64,000 nucleotides of DNA from Clostridium_I sp963725425 (GTDB lineage: Bacteria > Bacillota > Clostridia > Clostridiales > Clostridiaceae): NCBI GenBank assembly GCA_963725425.1, contig CAVRYJ010000044.1, positions 186,001-250,000 on the forward strand, written 5' to 3'. Made by a program: the position numbers and the translations under genes. Below are positions 1 through 8,398 of this stretch, piece after piece (the stretch's first letter is position 1; each line of letters opens with the position of its first letter). The notes under the pieces were generated by a model. That model ran no database searches, was not told the origin of the DNA, and saw only the letters and a program-made list of their open reading frames with translations.

Positions 1-546
1 GTTAATCACACTCATATATATCCCTGTAGTTTTATGCTTGTAGCCGCTATGAATCCTTGCCCTTGTGGATATTATGGAAATGCCAAATGTCATTGCTCAG
101 ACTATGAAGTTTTAAAATATAGACAGAAATTATCTGGACCAATTATGGATAGAATAGATATTCAAAACTTTGTATCACAGGTAGATATAATGAATTTATC
201 TAGTTGCAGCAAGGGAACAAAATCAGAAGATTTAAGAAAAAAAGTTGAAGAATCTAGAAATATTCGAAAAGTTAGATTTGAGAATTATAGTGGAATCAAT
301 TGCAATGCACAAATGACACCAGCTTTAATTGCAGAATTCTGTAAGATTGATGAGGAGTCCAAAAGGTTATTCAAATTAGCTTTTGATAAATTTAATTATA
401 GTGCAAGAAGCTTTCATAAATTCTTGAAGATAGCTAGAACTATAGCTGATTTAGAAGGAGAAAATAATATAAATTATAGTCATGTAGCAAAAGCGTTAAT
501 GTGCAGAGAAATCGATAAAGATGAAACAACCATGGAGGTAGTTTAA
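1..546 (+). CDS. comM: ComM/YifB Mg-chelatase-like AAA+ ATPase, C-terminal part (5' end outside window)
   Basis: The reading frame is open from base 1, so the gene begins upstream of the window and only about the last 181 residues are present. The visible part has the family hallmark AAMNPCPCGYYG, a second Cys/His cluster (CHCS), the arginine-containing stretch KLSGPIMDRIDI, and the C-terminal helical domain with ARSFHKFLKIARTIADLEG. In bacteria this family acts with natural-transformation proteins; ComM is a helicase that promotes branch migration of incoming DNA. The stop lies 1 base before the dprA start, the usual comM-dprA arrangement. A degenerate copy of the 5' end of a comM gene lies at 25761-26070. 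Confidence 0.93.
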   Translation, partial: VNHTHIYPCSFMLVAAMNPCPCGYYGNAKCHCSDYEVLKYRQKLSGPIMDRIDIQNFVSQVDIMNLSSCSKGTKSEDLRKKVEESRNIRKVRFENYSGINCNAQMTPALIAEFCKIDEESKRLFKLAFDKFNYSARSFHKFLKIARTIADLEGENNINYSHVAKALMCREIDKDETTMEVV

Positions 547-547
547 T

Positions 548-1609
548 ATGCTTCTGTATTGGATTTGGCTTAGCGAAATAGATGGAATTGGTCCAATTTT
601 AGCTAAAAAGTTATTGGATGTGTTTAGTAATCCTGAAGAAATATATAAAGCTAATTTACTGGATCTAAAAGCCATAGATGGGCTTGGCTCTAATGTGGCA
701 AATAGGATTTTCAATAATAAGAATACTGAAAAAGCTAAAGAATTACTAGAAAAATGTTATAAAAATAACATAGGCATTTTAACTTTAAATGATGAGTTAT
801 ATGATAATAGATTCAAATACAAAGGTAGTCCCATAATTTTATATTATAAAGGAAATCTTAACAAGAGTGAAAAACTTGTATCTGTTATAGGTACTAGAGC
901 TTGTACTGAATATGGCAAACAAGTAACAAAAGACATAACAAAATATTTAATCCGGGAAGGAAATACAATACTTAGCGGTATATCAAAAGGTATTGAGGCT
1001 ATTGCTCAAACTACAGCATTAAAAAATAACGGAAGAACTATTGTCTTTATGCCATGCGGAATTGATTATATTTATCCAAAAGAACATAGATCATTGATAG
1101 ATGCTATATCTAATAATGGAGTATTAATATCACAATATCCACCAGGGGATACAATAAAGAAAAGCTATTTTTTCGAGACGAACAAAAGAATGATGGAATG
1201 GTCATATAATGTAATTATAGTGGAGGCTCCACAAAAAAGTGGTACATTAGCCACTGTAGAATATGCTAATAAAATATCTAAAAAAGTATACGCAGTACCA
1301 CATAGTATATATTCAAAAGAAGGACAAGGCACTAATAATCTAATATATAACGAAAAAGCAGTGATGTTTTTACCTAAATTAAAGCCATTAAAACAAATGG
1401 ATTTAGAAACACAAAATGTAGATTTAAATGAGGTGCAGATAAAAATATTAAAAGAATTAAAGGATAGAGAAATTAATGTTGAGGAATTAAAACAATCATT
1501 AAAAATTAATGAAGTTATGCTATTGAATGAACTGTTTATATTAGAACTTATGGGGAAATTGCAGATAAAAGGGGGTATGGTTTCGGCAAAGATTCCCGTA
1601 GGATGGTGA
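548..1609 (+). CDS. dprA: DprA/Smf-like DNA-processing protein, divergent
   Basis: A 353-residue protein with the DprA plan: an N-terminal helix-hairpin-helix/SAM-like segment (residues 1-60, containing DGLGSNVANRI), a Rossmann-like DNA-binding domain (about 90-290, with GTRACTEYGK, LSGISKG, YIYPKEH, VEAPQKSGTLAT and AVPHSI), and a C-terminal winged-helix tail. DprA loads RecA on incoming single-stranded DNA in the cytoplasm. Two usually conserved places differ here: the GxxxGID..AH segment reads GISKGIEAIAQ, and the RNR(I/L)I region reads TNKRMMEW. Start ATG at 548 is nearly contiguous with comM, so the two are co-transcribed. The usual clostridial follower, topA, is absent; surface genes follow instead. 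Confidence 0.85.
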   Translation: MLLYWIWLSEIDGIGPILAKKLLDVFSNPEEIYKANLLDLKAIDGLGSNVANRIFNNKNTEKAKELLEKCYKNNIGILTLNDELYDNRFKYKGSPIILYYKGNLNKSEKLVSVIGTRACTEYGKQVTKDITKYLIREGNTILSGISKGIEAIAQTTALKNNGRTIVFMPCGIDYIYPKEHRSLIDAISNNGVLISQYPPGDTIKKSYFFETNKRMMEWSYNVIIVEAPQKSGTLATVEYANKISKKVYAVPHSIYSKEGQGTNNLIYNEKAVMFLPKLKPLKQMDLETQNVDLNEVQIKILKELKDREINVEELKQSLKINEVMLLNELFILELMGKLQIKGGMVSAKIPVGW

Positions 1610-1644
1610 AAACCCCACGGGGGTTGTGAACATAAACAAAAATC

Positions 1645-1722
1645 GTGAGACTCAAATAATGCCTATAGATAAAACACTTTTTTCATGTGTTTACTCTATA
1701 GGCACCATTTTGATGTCTCAAC
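1645..1722 (+). terminator. Long imperfect hairpin followed by T-rich tract, downstream of dprA
   Basis: Two arms of about 33-36 bases (1645-1677 and 1687-1722) pair imperfectly around the core GCCTATAG, with a T-rich loop, followed by CTCTTTTTA. It is placed to end the comM-dprA transcript. A small GC hairpin (ACCCCACGGGGGTT, 1612-1625) begins just after the dprA stop and is part of the recurrent 3' element family described in the findings. Confidence 0.6.
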
Positions 1723-2199
1723 TCTTTTTAATAAAGACACGCAATTTTTACTCAAACCATGACACATCTTCCAAAGCGTCCAACCAAAGAAATTACAGTA
1801 TCTCCTGTTGGACAGCGAGTGTACTAGTGAAGTTACTCATGCTTCATAAGTACTATCATCAGTATAGTCTATGTTAAGCAACAAGTCATTATGAGACTAT
1901 TGGTACATATGGTTTATAGTGTGTCAATTGGTCTGATTAGGAGTTATTTGAAATTTAGATGAAACAGTTATAATTAATACCTATATATGAAACATAAATA
2001 AATTATATATATTATATCCTTTCAATAGAATAATTTCTATTGAAGGGTATTTTTTAATTTAATAGAAATTAAACTTAATAAAGTATGCACAAGTTATATA
2101 AAAATTGTATTTATATGCATTTTTTTATAGTCAAAAGGGAATAAATTACTAAGCAAAATGAAATTATATAAATAATTTGTCTGTTTTTGTTACTTTTTA
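1723..2199. other. Gene-free spacer between dprA and the first secreted-protein gene
   Basis: No convincing gene is seen. A short open stretch here lacks a ribosome binding site, runs through the hairpin at 1645-1722 and has no recognisable motif. The only clear structure is the terminator-like hairpin at 2014-2050. The rest is AT-rich spacer. Confidence 0.5.
2014..2050 (+). terminator. Rho-independent terminator-like hairpin
   Basis: CCTTTCAATAGAA and TTCTATTGAAGGG form a 13-base perfect stem with a TAAT loop, followed by TATTTTTTA. Confidence 0.7.
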
Positions 2200-2228
2200 G
2201 TGAAATAAGATAGAAGATAATATATAAT
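2200..2228 (+). promoter_or_regulatory. Promoter (GTGAAA - 17 bp - TATAAT) for the first modular secreted protein
   Basis: A -35-like GTGAAA at 2200-2205 and a perfect TATAAT at 2223-2228 are separated by 17 bp. The same arrangement, with related flanking sequence, recurs at 4621-4649, 6782-6810 and 17296-17324, which supports it as a real promoter. The leader to the start codon is about 200 bases. Confidence 0.65.
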
Positions 2229-2429
2229 GTATATAATACCTACTTTGAAAATAACTCTACGTATTGGAAAATAGTAAATTGAAAAAAAAATTTTGAAGGC
2301 TCATATTGAGATAATTATATTTTAAATTTAATTTCAAATTATTTTTTCATGTTAATAACAAATTTTTCATACTTTTTCTTAGTGGTGAACAAGGCTAAAA
2401 AAAAAATTACACAGGAGGAATTAAATATT

Positions 2430-4448
2430 ATGATTTCAAAGAAAACTTTAGCAACTATTTCATTAGTGATTGCAATGTCAACTATTATGGTTAAACCGGT
2501 ATTTGCAGCAGATAGTGATATTTATCTTTTAAGTAATACTTCAAAGCCTGCTTATACTAAAGCAGATACAGCTCATGCAGCTATACAAAAAACAATTGGA
2601 TTAAATTCACAAAACTATGGTTATGAATATAATGGTAAAATATATAAACTTGATGATGTATCAGCACTTTTTAACAATGACGGGAAAAATTTTACTCAGA
2701 CAATGAATGATCTTCCAACTGCAGAGACTGCAGTAGCTGAGACTACTACTGCTTTAAGTGTAAGTTCAGTGAACGCTATTAACGGTTCAGTAACAGTAAC
2801 ATTAAGTGGTACACCAGTAACAGCACCTACATTATCAGATTTTGCTGTAACACAACAAATAGGTACAGCAAATGCTACTACAGTAGTACCTACAGTTATT
2901 AATGTAGTGGGTACAACTGTAACATTAACTGTTCCTACATTAGCAGGAACAACAGCAGTTCAAAGTGTTGTTGATTCAGTATCTTACAAGGCTGGAGTTG
3001 CAGTAAAAGCGGCACCTTACACAGTAGCGATTGATCAATCACTAGTAGATCAAGAAGCAGCAAAAGTAATAAACACTCAAATAGAAGCATTACCAGCTAC
3101 AGCATCATTAAAAATAACAGATGCAACAGCTGTAAATGCAGCAAACGATGCATTTACTGCATTAACGTCTACTCAAAAAGCTGATGTTAAAACTACAGAT
3201 ATAGCAAAATTAAAAGCAGATGTAGCAACAATAAAAGCAGACGTAGCAATAAATGTATCTACAGATGCAGCAGCAGCGGCAACAATAGATACTCAAATAG
3301 AAGCATTACCAGCTACAGCATCATTAGCTACAACAGATGCAACAGCAGTAAATGCGGTAGACACTGCATATAATGCATTAACAGCAGCAGGGCAAGCAGA
3401 TGTAACACCTGCAGACGTAACAACGCTAAATGCAGATGTAGCACAGATTGTTACATTAAATGATGCAGCAGCAGCATTAGCAGTGAATGCTCAGATAGAA
3501 GCATTACCAGCTACAGCATCATTAGCTACAACAGATACAACAGCAGTAAATACCGCAAACACTGCATATAATGCATTAACAGCAACTCAAAAATCAGATG
3601 TAAAGCCTACGGATGTAACAATATTAACTACAGATATTGCAAAAATTGCTACACTAAATGATGCAGCAGCAGCAATAGCAGTAAATGCTCAAATAGAAGC
3701 ATTACCAGCTACTGCATCATTATCAGTAACAGATGCAACAGCAGTAAATGCAGCAAATGATGCATTTAATGGGTTAACATCTACTCAAAAATCAGATGTT
3801 AAAAGTTCTGATGTAGCAAAATTAAATGCTGAGTTAGCAATATTGGATGCAGATTTAGCAACAGGTGTAGCAGATGTTGATACTCAAATAGAAGCATTAC
3901 CATCTACAGAATCTTTAGCTTCTTCTGATGCAATAGCTGTAGCAGCAGCAAATAATGCATATAATGCATTAACAACAGATCAAAAAGCAGATGTAACACC
4001 TGCAGATGTAACAACACTACAAGCAGATGTAGCACAGATTACTACATTAAATGACAATGCAGCGGCAACAGCAGTAGATGCTAAAATAGAAGAATTACCA
4101 GCTACAGCATCATTAATAGCAACAGATGCAACAGCAGTAAATGCAGCGAACGATGCATATAATGGATTAACAGCAGCTCAAAAAGCAGATGTAACACCTG
4201 CAGATGTAACAACACTACAAGCAGATGTAGCACAGATTACTACATTAAATGACAATGCAGCGGCAACAGCAGTAGATGCTAAAATAGAAGCATTACCAGC
4301 TACAGCATCATTAATAGCAACAGATGCAACAGCAGTAAATGCAGCAAACGATGCATATAATGGATTAACAGCAGCTCAAAAAGCAGATGTAACACCTGCT
4401 GACGTAACAACACTACAAGCAGATGTAGCACAGATCGCTACATTATAA
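2430..4448 (+). CDS. Secreted protein: shared N-terminal domain plus seven 66-residue repeats
   Basis: The start at 2430 follows AGGAGG at the right distance and gives a classical signal peptide ending near VFAADS (residue 26). The open frame begins earlier but has no ribosome site there. Residues 27-100 are the domain shared with the next three genes (SDIYLLSNTS, YTKADTAH, NYGYEYNGKIYKLDDVS, DGKNFTQTM). An SbsA-like Ig region (about 105-210) follows, then seven Ala/Thr-rich repeats of about 66 residues, each with QIEALPATASL and an ALT..QKADV core; the last is cut short by the stop. No LPxTG, SLH or choline-binding anchor is seen, so it is probably released or held non-covalently. The function is unknown; it looks like a surface stalk or adhesin. 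Confidence 0.85.
   Translation: MISKKTLATISLVIAMSTIMVKPVFAADSDIYLLSNTSKPAYTKADTAHAAIQKTIGLNSQNYGYEYNGKIYKLDDVSALFNNDGKNFTQTMNDLPTAETAVAETTTALSVSSVNAINGSVTVTLSGTPVTAPTLSDFAVTQQIGTANATTVVPTVINVVGTTVTLTVPTLAGTTAVQSVVDSVSYKAGVAVKAAPYTVAIDQSLVDQEAAKVINTQIEALPATASLKITDATAVNAANDAFTALTSTQKADVKTTDIAKLKADVATIKADVAINVSTDAAAAATIDTQIEALPATASLATTDATAVNAVDTAYNALTAAGQADVTPADVTTLNADVAQIVTLNDAAAALAVNAQIEALPATASLATTDTTAVNTANTAYNALTATQKSDVKPTDVTILTTDIAKIATLNDAAAAIAVNAQIEALPATASLSVTDATAVNAANDAFNGLTSTQKSDVKSSDVAKLNAELAILDADLATGVADVDTQIEALPSTESLASSDAIAVAAANNAYNALTTDQKADVTPADVTTLQADVAQITTLNDNAAATAVDAKIEELPATASLIATDATAVNAANDAYNGLTAAQKADVTPADVTTLQADVAQITTLNDNAAATAVDAKIEALPATASLIATDATAVNAANDAYNGLTAAQKADVTPADVTTLQADVAQIATL
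3070..4445 (+). repeat. Seven in-gene tandem repeats, 198-bp unit
   Basis: The coding repeats have a 198-bp (66-codon) period, though copies 1, 4 and 5 vary in length. The copies meeting at 4003 and 4201 are almost identical at DNA level, while the earlier ones have diverged, so the last units were duplicated recently. Confidence 0.85.
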
Positions 4449-4500
4449 AGTTCCCCACGGGTCATGACAGAATAGAAGAAACAAGTAGCATAGAATAACA

Positions 4501-4533
4501 AGAGAGAATCGTCAGAAATGGCGGTTCTCTTTT
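4501..4533 (+). terminator. Terminator of the recurrent GAGAATCGTCAG...GGCGGTTCTC type
   Basis: AGAGAATCGTC pairs (with G-U pairs) with GGCGGTTCTCT and is followed by TTTTA. Versions of this hairpin end several other transcripts in the window (6650, 8099, 12651, 23630, 25078, 27605). Confidence 0.75.
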
Positions 4534-4620
4534 ATTTGTGCTTGAAATAATTACCGAGTTAATATAAATTTATATTAAAAAGTTATATTAAAAAGACAGT
4601 CGAATTATGTTACTATTTTA

Positions 4621-4649
4621 ATGAAATATTAAAATATATACTATATAAT
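4621..4649 (+). promoter_or_regulatory. Promoter (ATGAAA - 17 bp - TATAAT)
   Basis: ATGAAA at 4621-4626 and TATAAT at 4644-4649 are 17 bp apart, with upstream and downstream sequence like the promoters at 6782 and 17296. Confidence 0.65.
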
Positions 4650-4716
4650 ATATATATGGGAAATAAATAAATATATTGTTAAAGCGTAAATGGTTTTTCT
4701 GTGTGGTTAATAAAGC

Positions 4717-4730
4717 TAATTATATAATTA
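4717..4730. promoter_or_regulatory. Perfect 14-bp palindrome TAATTATATAATTA in the leader
   Basis: It lies about 30 bases before the start codon. The same palindrome is found at 6875-6888 and 8357-8370 before the two following family members, so it is probably a shared leader or operator element. It could also only reflect common ancestry of AT-rich leaders. Confidence 0.45.
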
Positions 4731-4759
4731 AAAAACATACTCTGGGGGAAATAAATATC

Positions 4760-6577
4760 ATGAAATTTAAGAAAATTGCAGTAACTATCTCATTTGTGGC
4801 TACTATGTCCTTAGCTTTAGTTACACCAGTATTTGCAGCAAATAGTGATATTTATCTTTTAAGCAATACTTCTACTGCTGCATATACTAAAGCAGATACA
4901 GCACATGCAACTATACAAAGAACAATAGGATTAAATTCTCAGAACTATGGTTATGAATATAATGGTGAAATTTACAAATTTGATGATATATCAACTCTTT
5001 TTAATAATGACGGAAAAAATTTCACACAAACTATGGCAGATCTTCCAACTGCAGAAATTCCAGTGGCAAAAGTTGGACAAGCTAACACAGTAATTCACCC
5101 CACATCATTATCAATAAGCAAGACTTCAGACATCATGACAGTAGGAAACACAGATACTTTAACTTCAACTGTATCTCCAAGTAATGCTACAAATCAAGCA
5201 GTAACTTGGACATCCTCAGATAATGCTGTAGCTACAGTAGATGCAACAGGAAAATTAACTGCAATAGCCCCAGGAACAGTGACTATTACAGCAACAACTG
5301 ATGGAAATAAAACTGCAAGTTGTGCTGTAACTGTAAATGATTCAATAGCACCTATTGGAAACGAGCAAGCTCAAGCCACTGAAAAAGCAAATGTAATACT
5401 TGCAACAATAATCAAACCAGGCATGTCTGAAATGGATAAGGAACTAGCAATTAACGATTACATAGTTGCCAATACTAATTATGATGTTGTGGCATTTGAT
5501 AATAACAATATTCCTAGTGATGACTATACAGCATATGGAATTTTAATAAAGCATATAGGTGTTTGTGAAGGATACGCAGATGCTTTTAAACTTCTTTGTG
5601 ATATAGAAGTGATTCCATGCCAGGTTGTAGATGATCCTATATTAAATCATGCATGGAATATTGTTCAGTTGGATGACGGAAATTACTATCAGGTCGATTG
5701 TACATGGGATGACCCTGTTGCTTCCGATGGTAAAAGTTCAGGTAACAACATGGACCATAGATATTTTAATATATCTGACAAACAGATGTTTGTAAATCAT
5801 ACAATTGACTCTCAGCAATGGGTGGCATCTGGATACCCAAAGTGCAATGTTGACAACAGTGAATTTTACTCAAATGCTGGTGTAGATTTAGCTTCTAACG
5901 GTAATGTAATTTATGCAAATATATCTGGTAAACTCTCTAAAGTTGATTCTAATGGAAATATCACCGTAATTTCTAATGACAGTGCTAAAAATATTAATTA
6001 TTATAATGGTTATATATATTATATAAATAATGGCTGCATATATGGAATAAATCCTGATGGACAGAATCATATTCAGGTGTTAAGTGGAAATATATCTAGC
6101 ATGTATTTGTACAATGGAGCTTTATATTATCTGAATCCTAGTGATTGGACCATTCATAAATTAGTGCTGGATGGAATTTACAATGATAATAAAAGTATAA
6201 CAAGTACTACATATTCCAATTATCTTATAAATAATGGATGTTTATACTATATGGCAGGTCAGTTTACCCTTCACAGCTTGGATCTATCTAACATGGTTGA
6301 TAAGGAAATTTTAAATGTGGATTCTAAAGACATATATAATCAAAATAAATACAATAACTACGGAGTTTTGGGAAACTATATTTATTATGGAATTGAAAAT
6401 TCCATGTACAGAATGGATTTAAACGGAAATAATAATCAGCTTTTATCAAATAACGTGAGCAACGCATACAATGAAATACAGATATTTGATAATTACATTT
6501 ATTATAATTCCATAAATGATGGTAACTGGTACAAAATGGATTTTGATGGAACAGCTGTTACTAAATTAAGTTTTTAG
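4760..6577 (+). CDS. Secreted protein: shared N-terminal domain, Big2, transglutaminase-like domain, C-terminal repeat region
   Basis: The start at 4760 is preceded by GGGGGAA and gives a signal peptide ending near VFAANS. Residues 27-100 are the shared domain. A bacterial Ig-like Big2 domain (about 114-196: TWTSSDNAVATVD) follows. A transglutaminase-like papain-fold domain (about 210-330) carries the full Cys-His-Asp triad: C269 in VCEGYA, H297 in NHAWN and D313 in QVDCTWDD. The C-terminal 270 residues hold repeated aromatic units (IYYINNGCIYGINPDG, LYYLNPSDWTIHKL) of the DUF5050 / beta-propeller type. It may act as an extracellular protease or cross-linking enzyme in the wall; the substrate is unknown. 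Confidence 0.87.
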   Translation: MKFKKIAVTISFVATMSLALVTPVFAANSDIYLLSNTSTAAYTKADTAHATIQRTIGLNSQNYGYEYNGEIYKFDDISTLFNNDGKNFTQTMADLPTAEIPVAKVGQANTVIHPTSLSISKTSDIMTVGNTDTLTSTVSPSNATNQAVTWTSSDNAVATVDATGKLTAIAPGTVTITATTDGNKTASCAVTVNDSIAPIGNEQAQATEKANVILATIIKPGMSEMDKELAINDYIVANTNYDVVAFDNNNIPSDDYTAYGILIKHIGVCEGYADAFKLLCDIEVIPCQVVDDPILNHAWNIVQLDDGNYYQVDCTWDDPVASDGKSSGNNMDHRYFNISDKQMFVNHTIDSQQWVASGYPKCNVDNSEFYSNAGVDLASNGNVIYANISGKLSKVDSNGNITVISNDSAKNINYYNGYIYYINNGCIYGINPDGQNHIQVLSGNISSMYLYNGALYYLNPSDWTIHKLVLDGIYNDNKSITSTTYSNYLINNGCLYYMAGQFTLHSLDLSNMVDKEILNVDSKDIYNQNKYNNYGVLGNYIYYGIENSMYRMDLNGNNNQLLSNNVSNAYNEIQIFDNYIYYNSINDGNWYKMDFDGTAVTKLSF

Positions 6578-6649
6578 TTAATGGAATATGAAGGTATAAG
6601 CTGTTCCACAAAGATCTTAGGATATTGTGGACAAACAAATATAAGTAAC

Positions 6650-6681
6650 GAGAGAATCGTCAGGCTTGGCGGTTATCTTTT
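6650..6681 (+). terminator. Terminator of the recurrent GAGAATCGTCAG type
   Basis: GAGAATCGTCAG and TGGCGGTTATC form an imperfect stem followed by TTTTA, 75 bases after the upstream stop. Confidence 0.65.
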
Positions 6682-6781
6682 ATGATGCCTAAAAATAATT
6701 ATCCAGTTAATATAAACAGAGTTATTGGATAAATTTACATTAAGCACATTAAGAAAATTGTCTACTTTTGTTATTATTTTA

Positions 6782-6810
6782 GTGAAATATCCAAATGCAT
6801 ACTATATAAT
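6782..6810 (+). promoter_or_regulatory. Promoter (GTGAAA - 17 bp - TATAAT)
   Basis: GTGAAA at 6782-6787 and TATAAT at 6805-6810 are spaced by 17 bp, in a block of about 80 bp that resembles the promoters of the sister genes. Confidence 0.65.
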
Positions 6811-6874
6811 GTATATAATAAGTATTTCGGAAATAAATCTACATATTGGTAAATGATATATTGGACAACAATAT

Positions 6875-6888
6875 TAATTATATAATTA
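6875..6888. promoter_or_regulatory. Perfect 14-bp palindrome TAATTATATAATTA in the leader
   Basis: Second copy of the leader palindrome, about 30 bases before the start codon at 6919. Confidence 0.45.
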
Positions 6889-6918
6889 AAAAAACATATA
6901 CAGGGGGAATTAAATATT

Positions 6919-7959
6919 ATGATATCAAAAAAAATCCTAGCGACTATTTCATTAGTGACAGCAATGTCATGGACTTTAGTTACACCAGTATTAGCAGCAA
7001 ATAGTGATATTTATCTTTTAAGTAATACGTCAACACCTGCTTATACTAAAGCAGATACAGTTCATGTAGCCACACAAAGAATAATAGGATTAAATTCACA
7101 GAACTATGGTTATGAATATAATGGTAATATTTATAAATTTGATGATGTATCAATTCTTTTTAATAGTGACGGAAAAAATTATACTCAAACTATGAGTGAT
7201 CTTCCAACTAAAGTAACTGCAGTTGCTGTAGTTTCTTCCAGTCAAATAGTAACTTTTAAAGATGGGAATTTACAAAACGCCATAAGAAATGCTATAAATA
7301 AGCCAACAGGAACTCTATATAAAAGTGATGTTCAAAACATTAAAACTTTATTTGTAGGAGGCATTGGTATAACTGATATTAGTGGAATTGAAAACTTAAC
7401 AAATTTAAAGTCACTTGATTTACATAGTAATCAAATAAGTGATATAAGCAAATTAACAGGGTTAACAAATTTAGCATCACTTGTTTTAGGTGGTAATGTA
7501 ATAAGTGATATAAGTGCACTAAAGGGATTAACAAATTTAACATCACTTAATCTAGATAATAATGAAATTAGTGATATAAGTTCATTAAAAGGGTTAACTA
7601 ATTTAACGTCTGTTGATCTAGGTACTAATTATATAAGTGATCTAAGTTCCCTAACAGGATTAACTAATTTAACATCTATTAATCTAGGTAGTAATCATAT
7701 AAGTAATCTAAGTTCCCTAACAGGATTAACTAATTTAATGTCTATGGATCTAAGTAGTAATTATATAAGTGATCTAAGTTCCCTAACAGGATTAATTAAT
7801 TTAACGTCTATTAATCTAGGTACTAACCATATAAGTGATATAAGTCCACTAACAGGATTAACTAATTTGACGTCTCTTGGTCTAATTAGCAATCAAATAA
7901 GTTCCACAAATCAGCAAATATTGAAAAAATCTTTATCTAATTGTTCAATAACATTTTAG
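6919..7959 (+). CDS. Secreted protein: shared N-terminal domain plus leucine-rich repeats (internalin-like)
   Basis: A 346-residue protein whose ATG is preceded by CAGGGGGAA. The signal peptide ends near VLAANS and residues 27-97 are the shared domain. The cap sequence FKDGNLQNAIRNAINKPTG.LYKSDV precedes about eight 22-residue leucine-rich repeats of the SDS22/internalin type (SDISSLKGLTNLTSLNL). The same cap and LRR module is reused in three ChW proteins of this window (39420, 56661, 59680). LRR solenoids of this kind bind protein or sugar ligands outside the cell; no anchor is seen. Confidence 0.88.
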   Translation: MISKKILATISLVTAMSWTLVTPVLAANSDIYLLSNTSTPAYTKADTVHVATQRIIGLNSQNYGYEYNGNIYKFDDVSILFNSDGKNYTQTMSDLPTKVTAVAVVSSSQIVTFKDGNLQNAIRNAINKPTGTLYKSDVQNIKTLFVGGIGITDISGIENLTNLKSLDLHSNQISDISKLTGLTNLASLVLGGNVISDISALKGLTNLTSLNLDNNEISDISSLKGLTNLTSVDLGTNYISDLSSLTGLTNLTSINLGSNHISNLSSLTGLTNLMSMDLSSNYISDLSSLTGLINLTSINLGTNHISDISPLTGLTNLTSLGLISNQISSTNQQILKKSLSNCSITF

Positions 7960-8098
7960 CAGAGACTATCCAATAGTTATCAAAATAACAGAATAATTAA
8001 ATATAAATAATGAGATATTTTAATTGATTAATATTTTGTATAAAAAGGAAAACATACTTTGTCATTAATGAAGTATCAACGAACATGAAAATTAATAA

Positions 8099-8131
8099 AG
8101 AGAGAATCTTCTGAAATGTCGATTCTCTCTT
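8099..8131 (+). terminator. Terminator of the recurrent GAGAATC type
   Basis: AGAGAGAATC pairs with GATTCTCTCT, followed by TATCC. The U tract is weak, but the stem is perfect. Confidence 0.65.
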
Positions 8132-8356
8132 ATCCTGTCTAAAATTTCCACCTAAATATTGTTAATGATAAATTGGTTACAGGTTCATAAAGTGGAACAA
8201 TATGTGTTGCAGCATCGTTAAAGAAAATTGTATTTTTAACGATAACATTAATATGTTTATACTTCTTTTGATGAAACTGTTATAAAAGTATTTGCAGTAA
8301 AAACAGAAATTCTTTTAATTACTATTAGTGATGATGTTTACACTGTCACACCAAGC

Positions 8357-8370
8357 TAATTATATAATTA
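8357..8370. promoter_or_regulatory. Perfect 14-bp palindrome TAATTATATAATTA in the leader
   Basis: Third copy, about 28 bases before the ATG at 8399. Confidence 0.45.
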
Positions 8371-8398
8371 AAAAAATATAATAGGAGGATTCAAAATT

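Larger units (their letters stand above)
7960..8398. other. Spacer with terminator and leader
   Basis: This stretch holds the terminator at 8099-8131 and the leader palindrome at 8357-8370. Unlike the leaders of its sisters it lacks the GTGAAA/TATAAT promoter block; only a loosely similar GATGAAAC sequence is present near 8270. No gene is seen. Confidence 0.5.

Noticed and set aside
1626..1877. Open frame of 83 codons after dprA
   Set aside because: It runs through the hairpin terminator, starts without a ribosome site, and has no recognisable motif.
1610..2429. Riboswitch (such as c-di-GMP type) in the long leaders of the surface genes
   Set aside because: The conserved core words of the c-di-GMP-I riboswitch were not found here or in the other leaders; only hairpins and AT-rich palindromes are visible.
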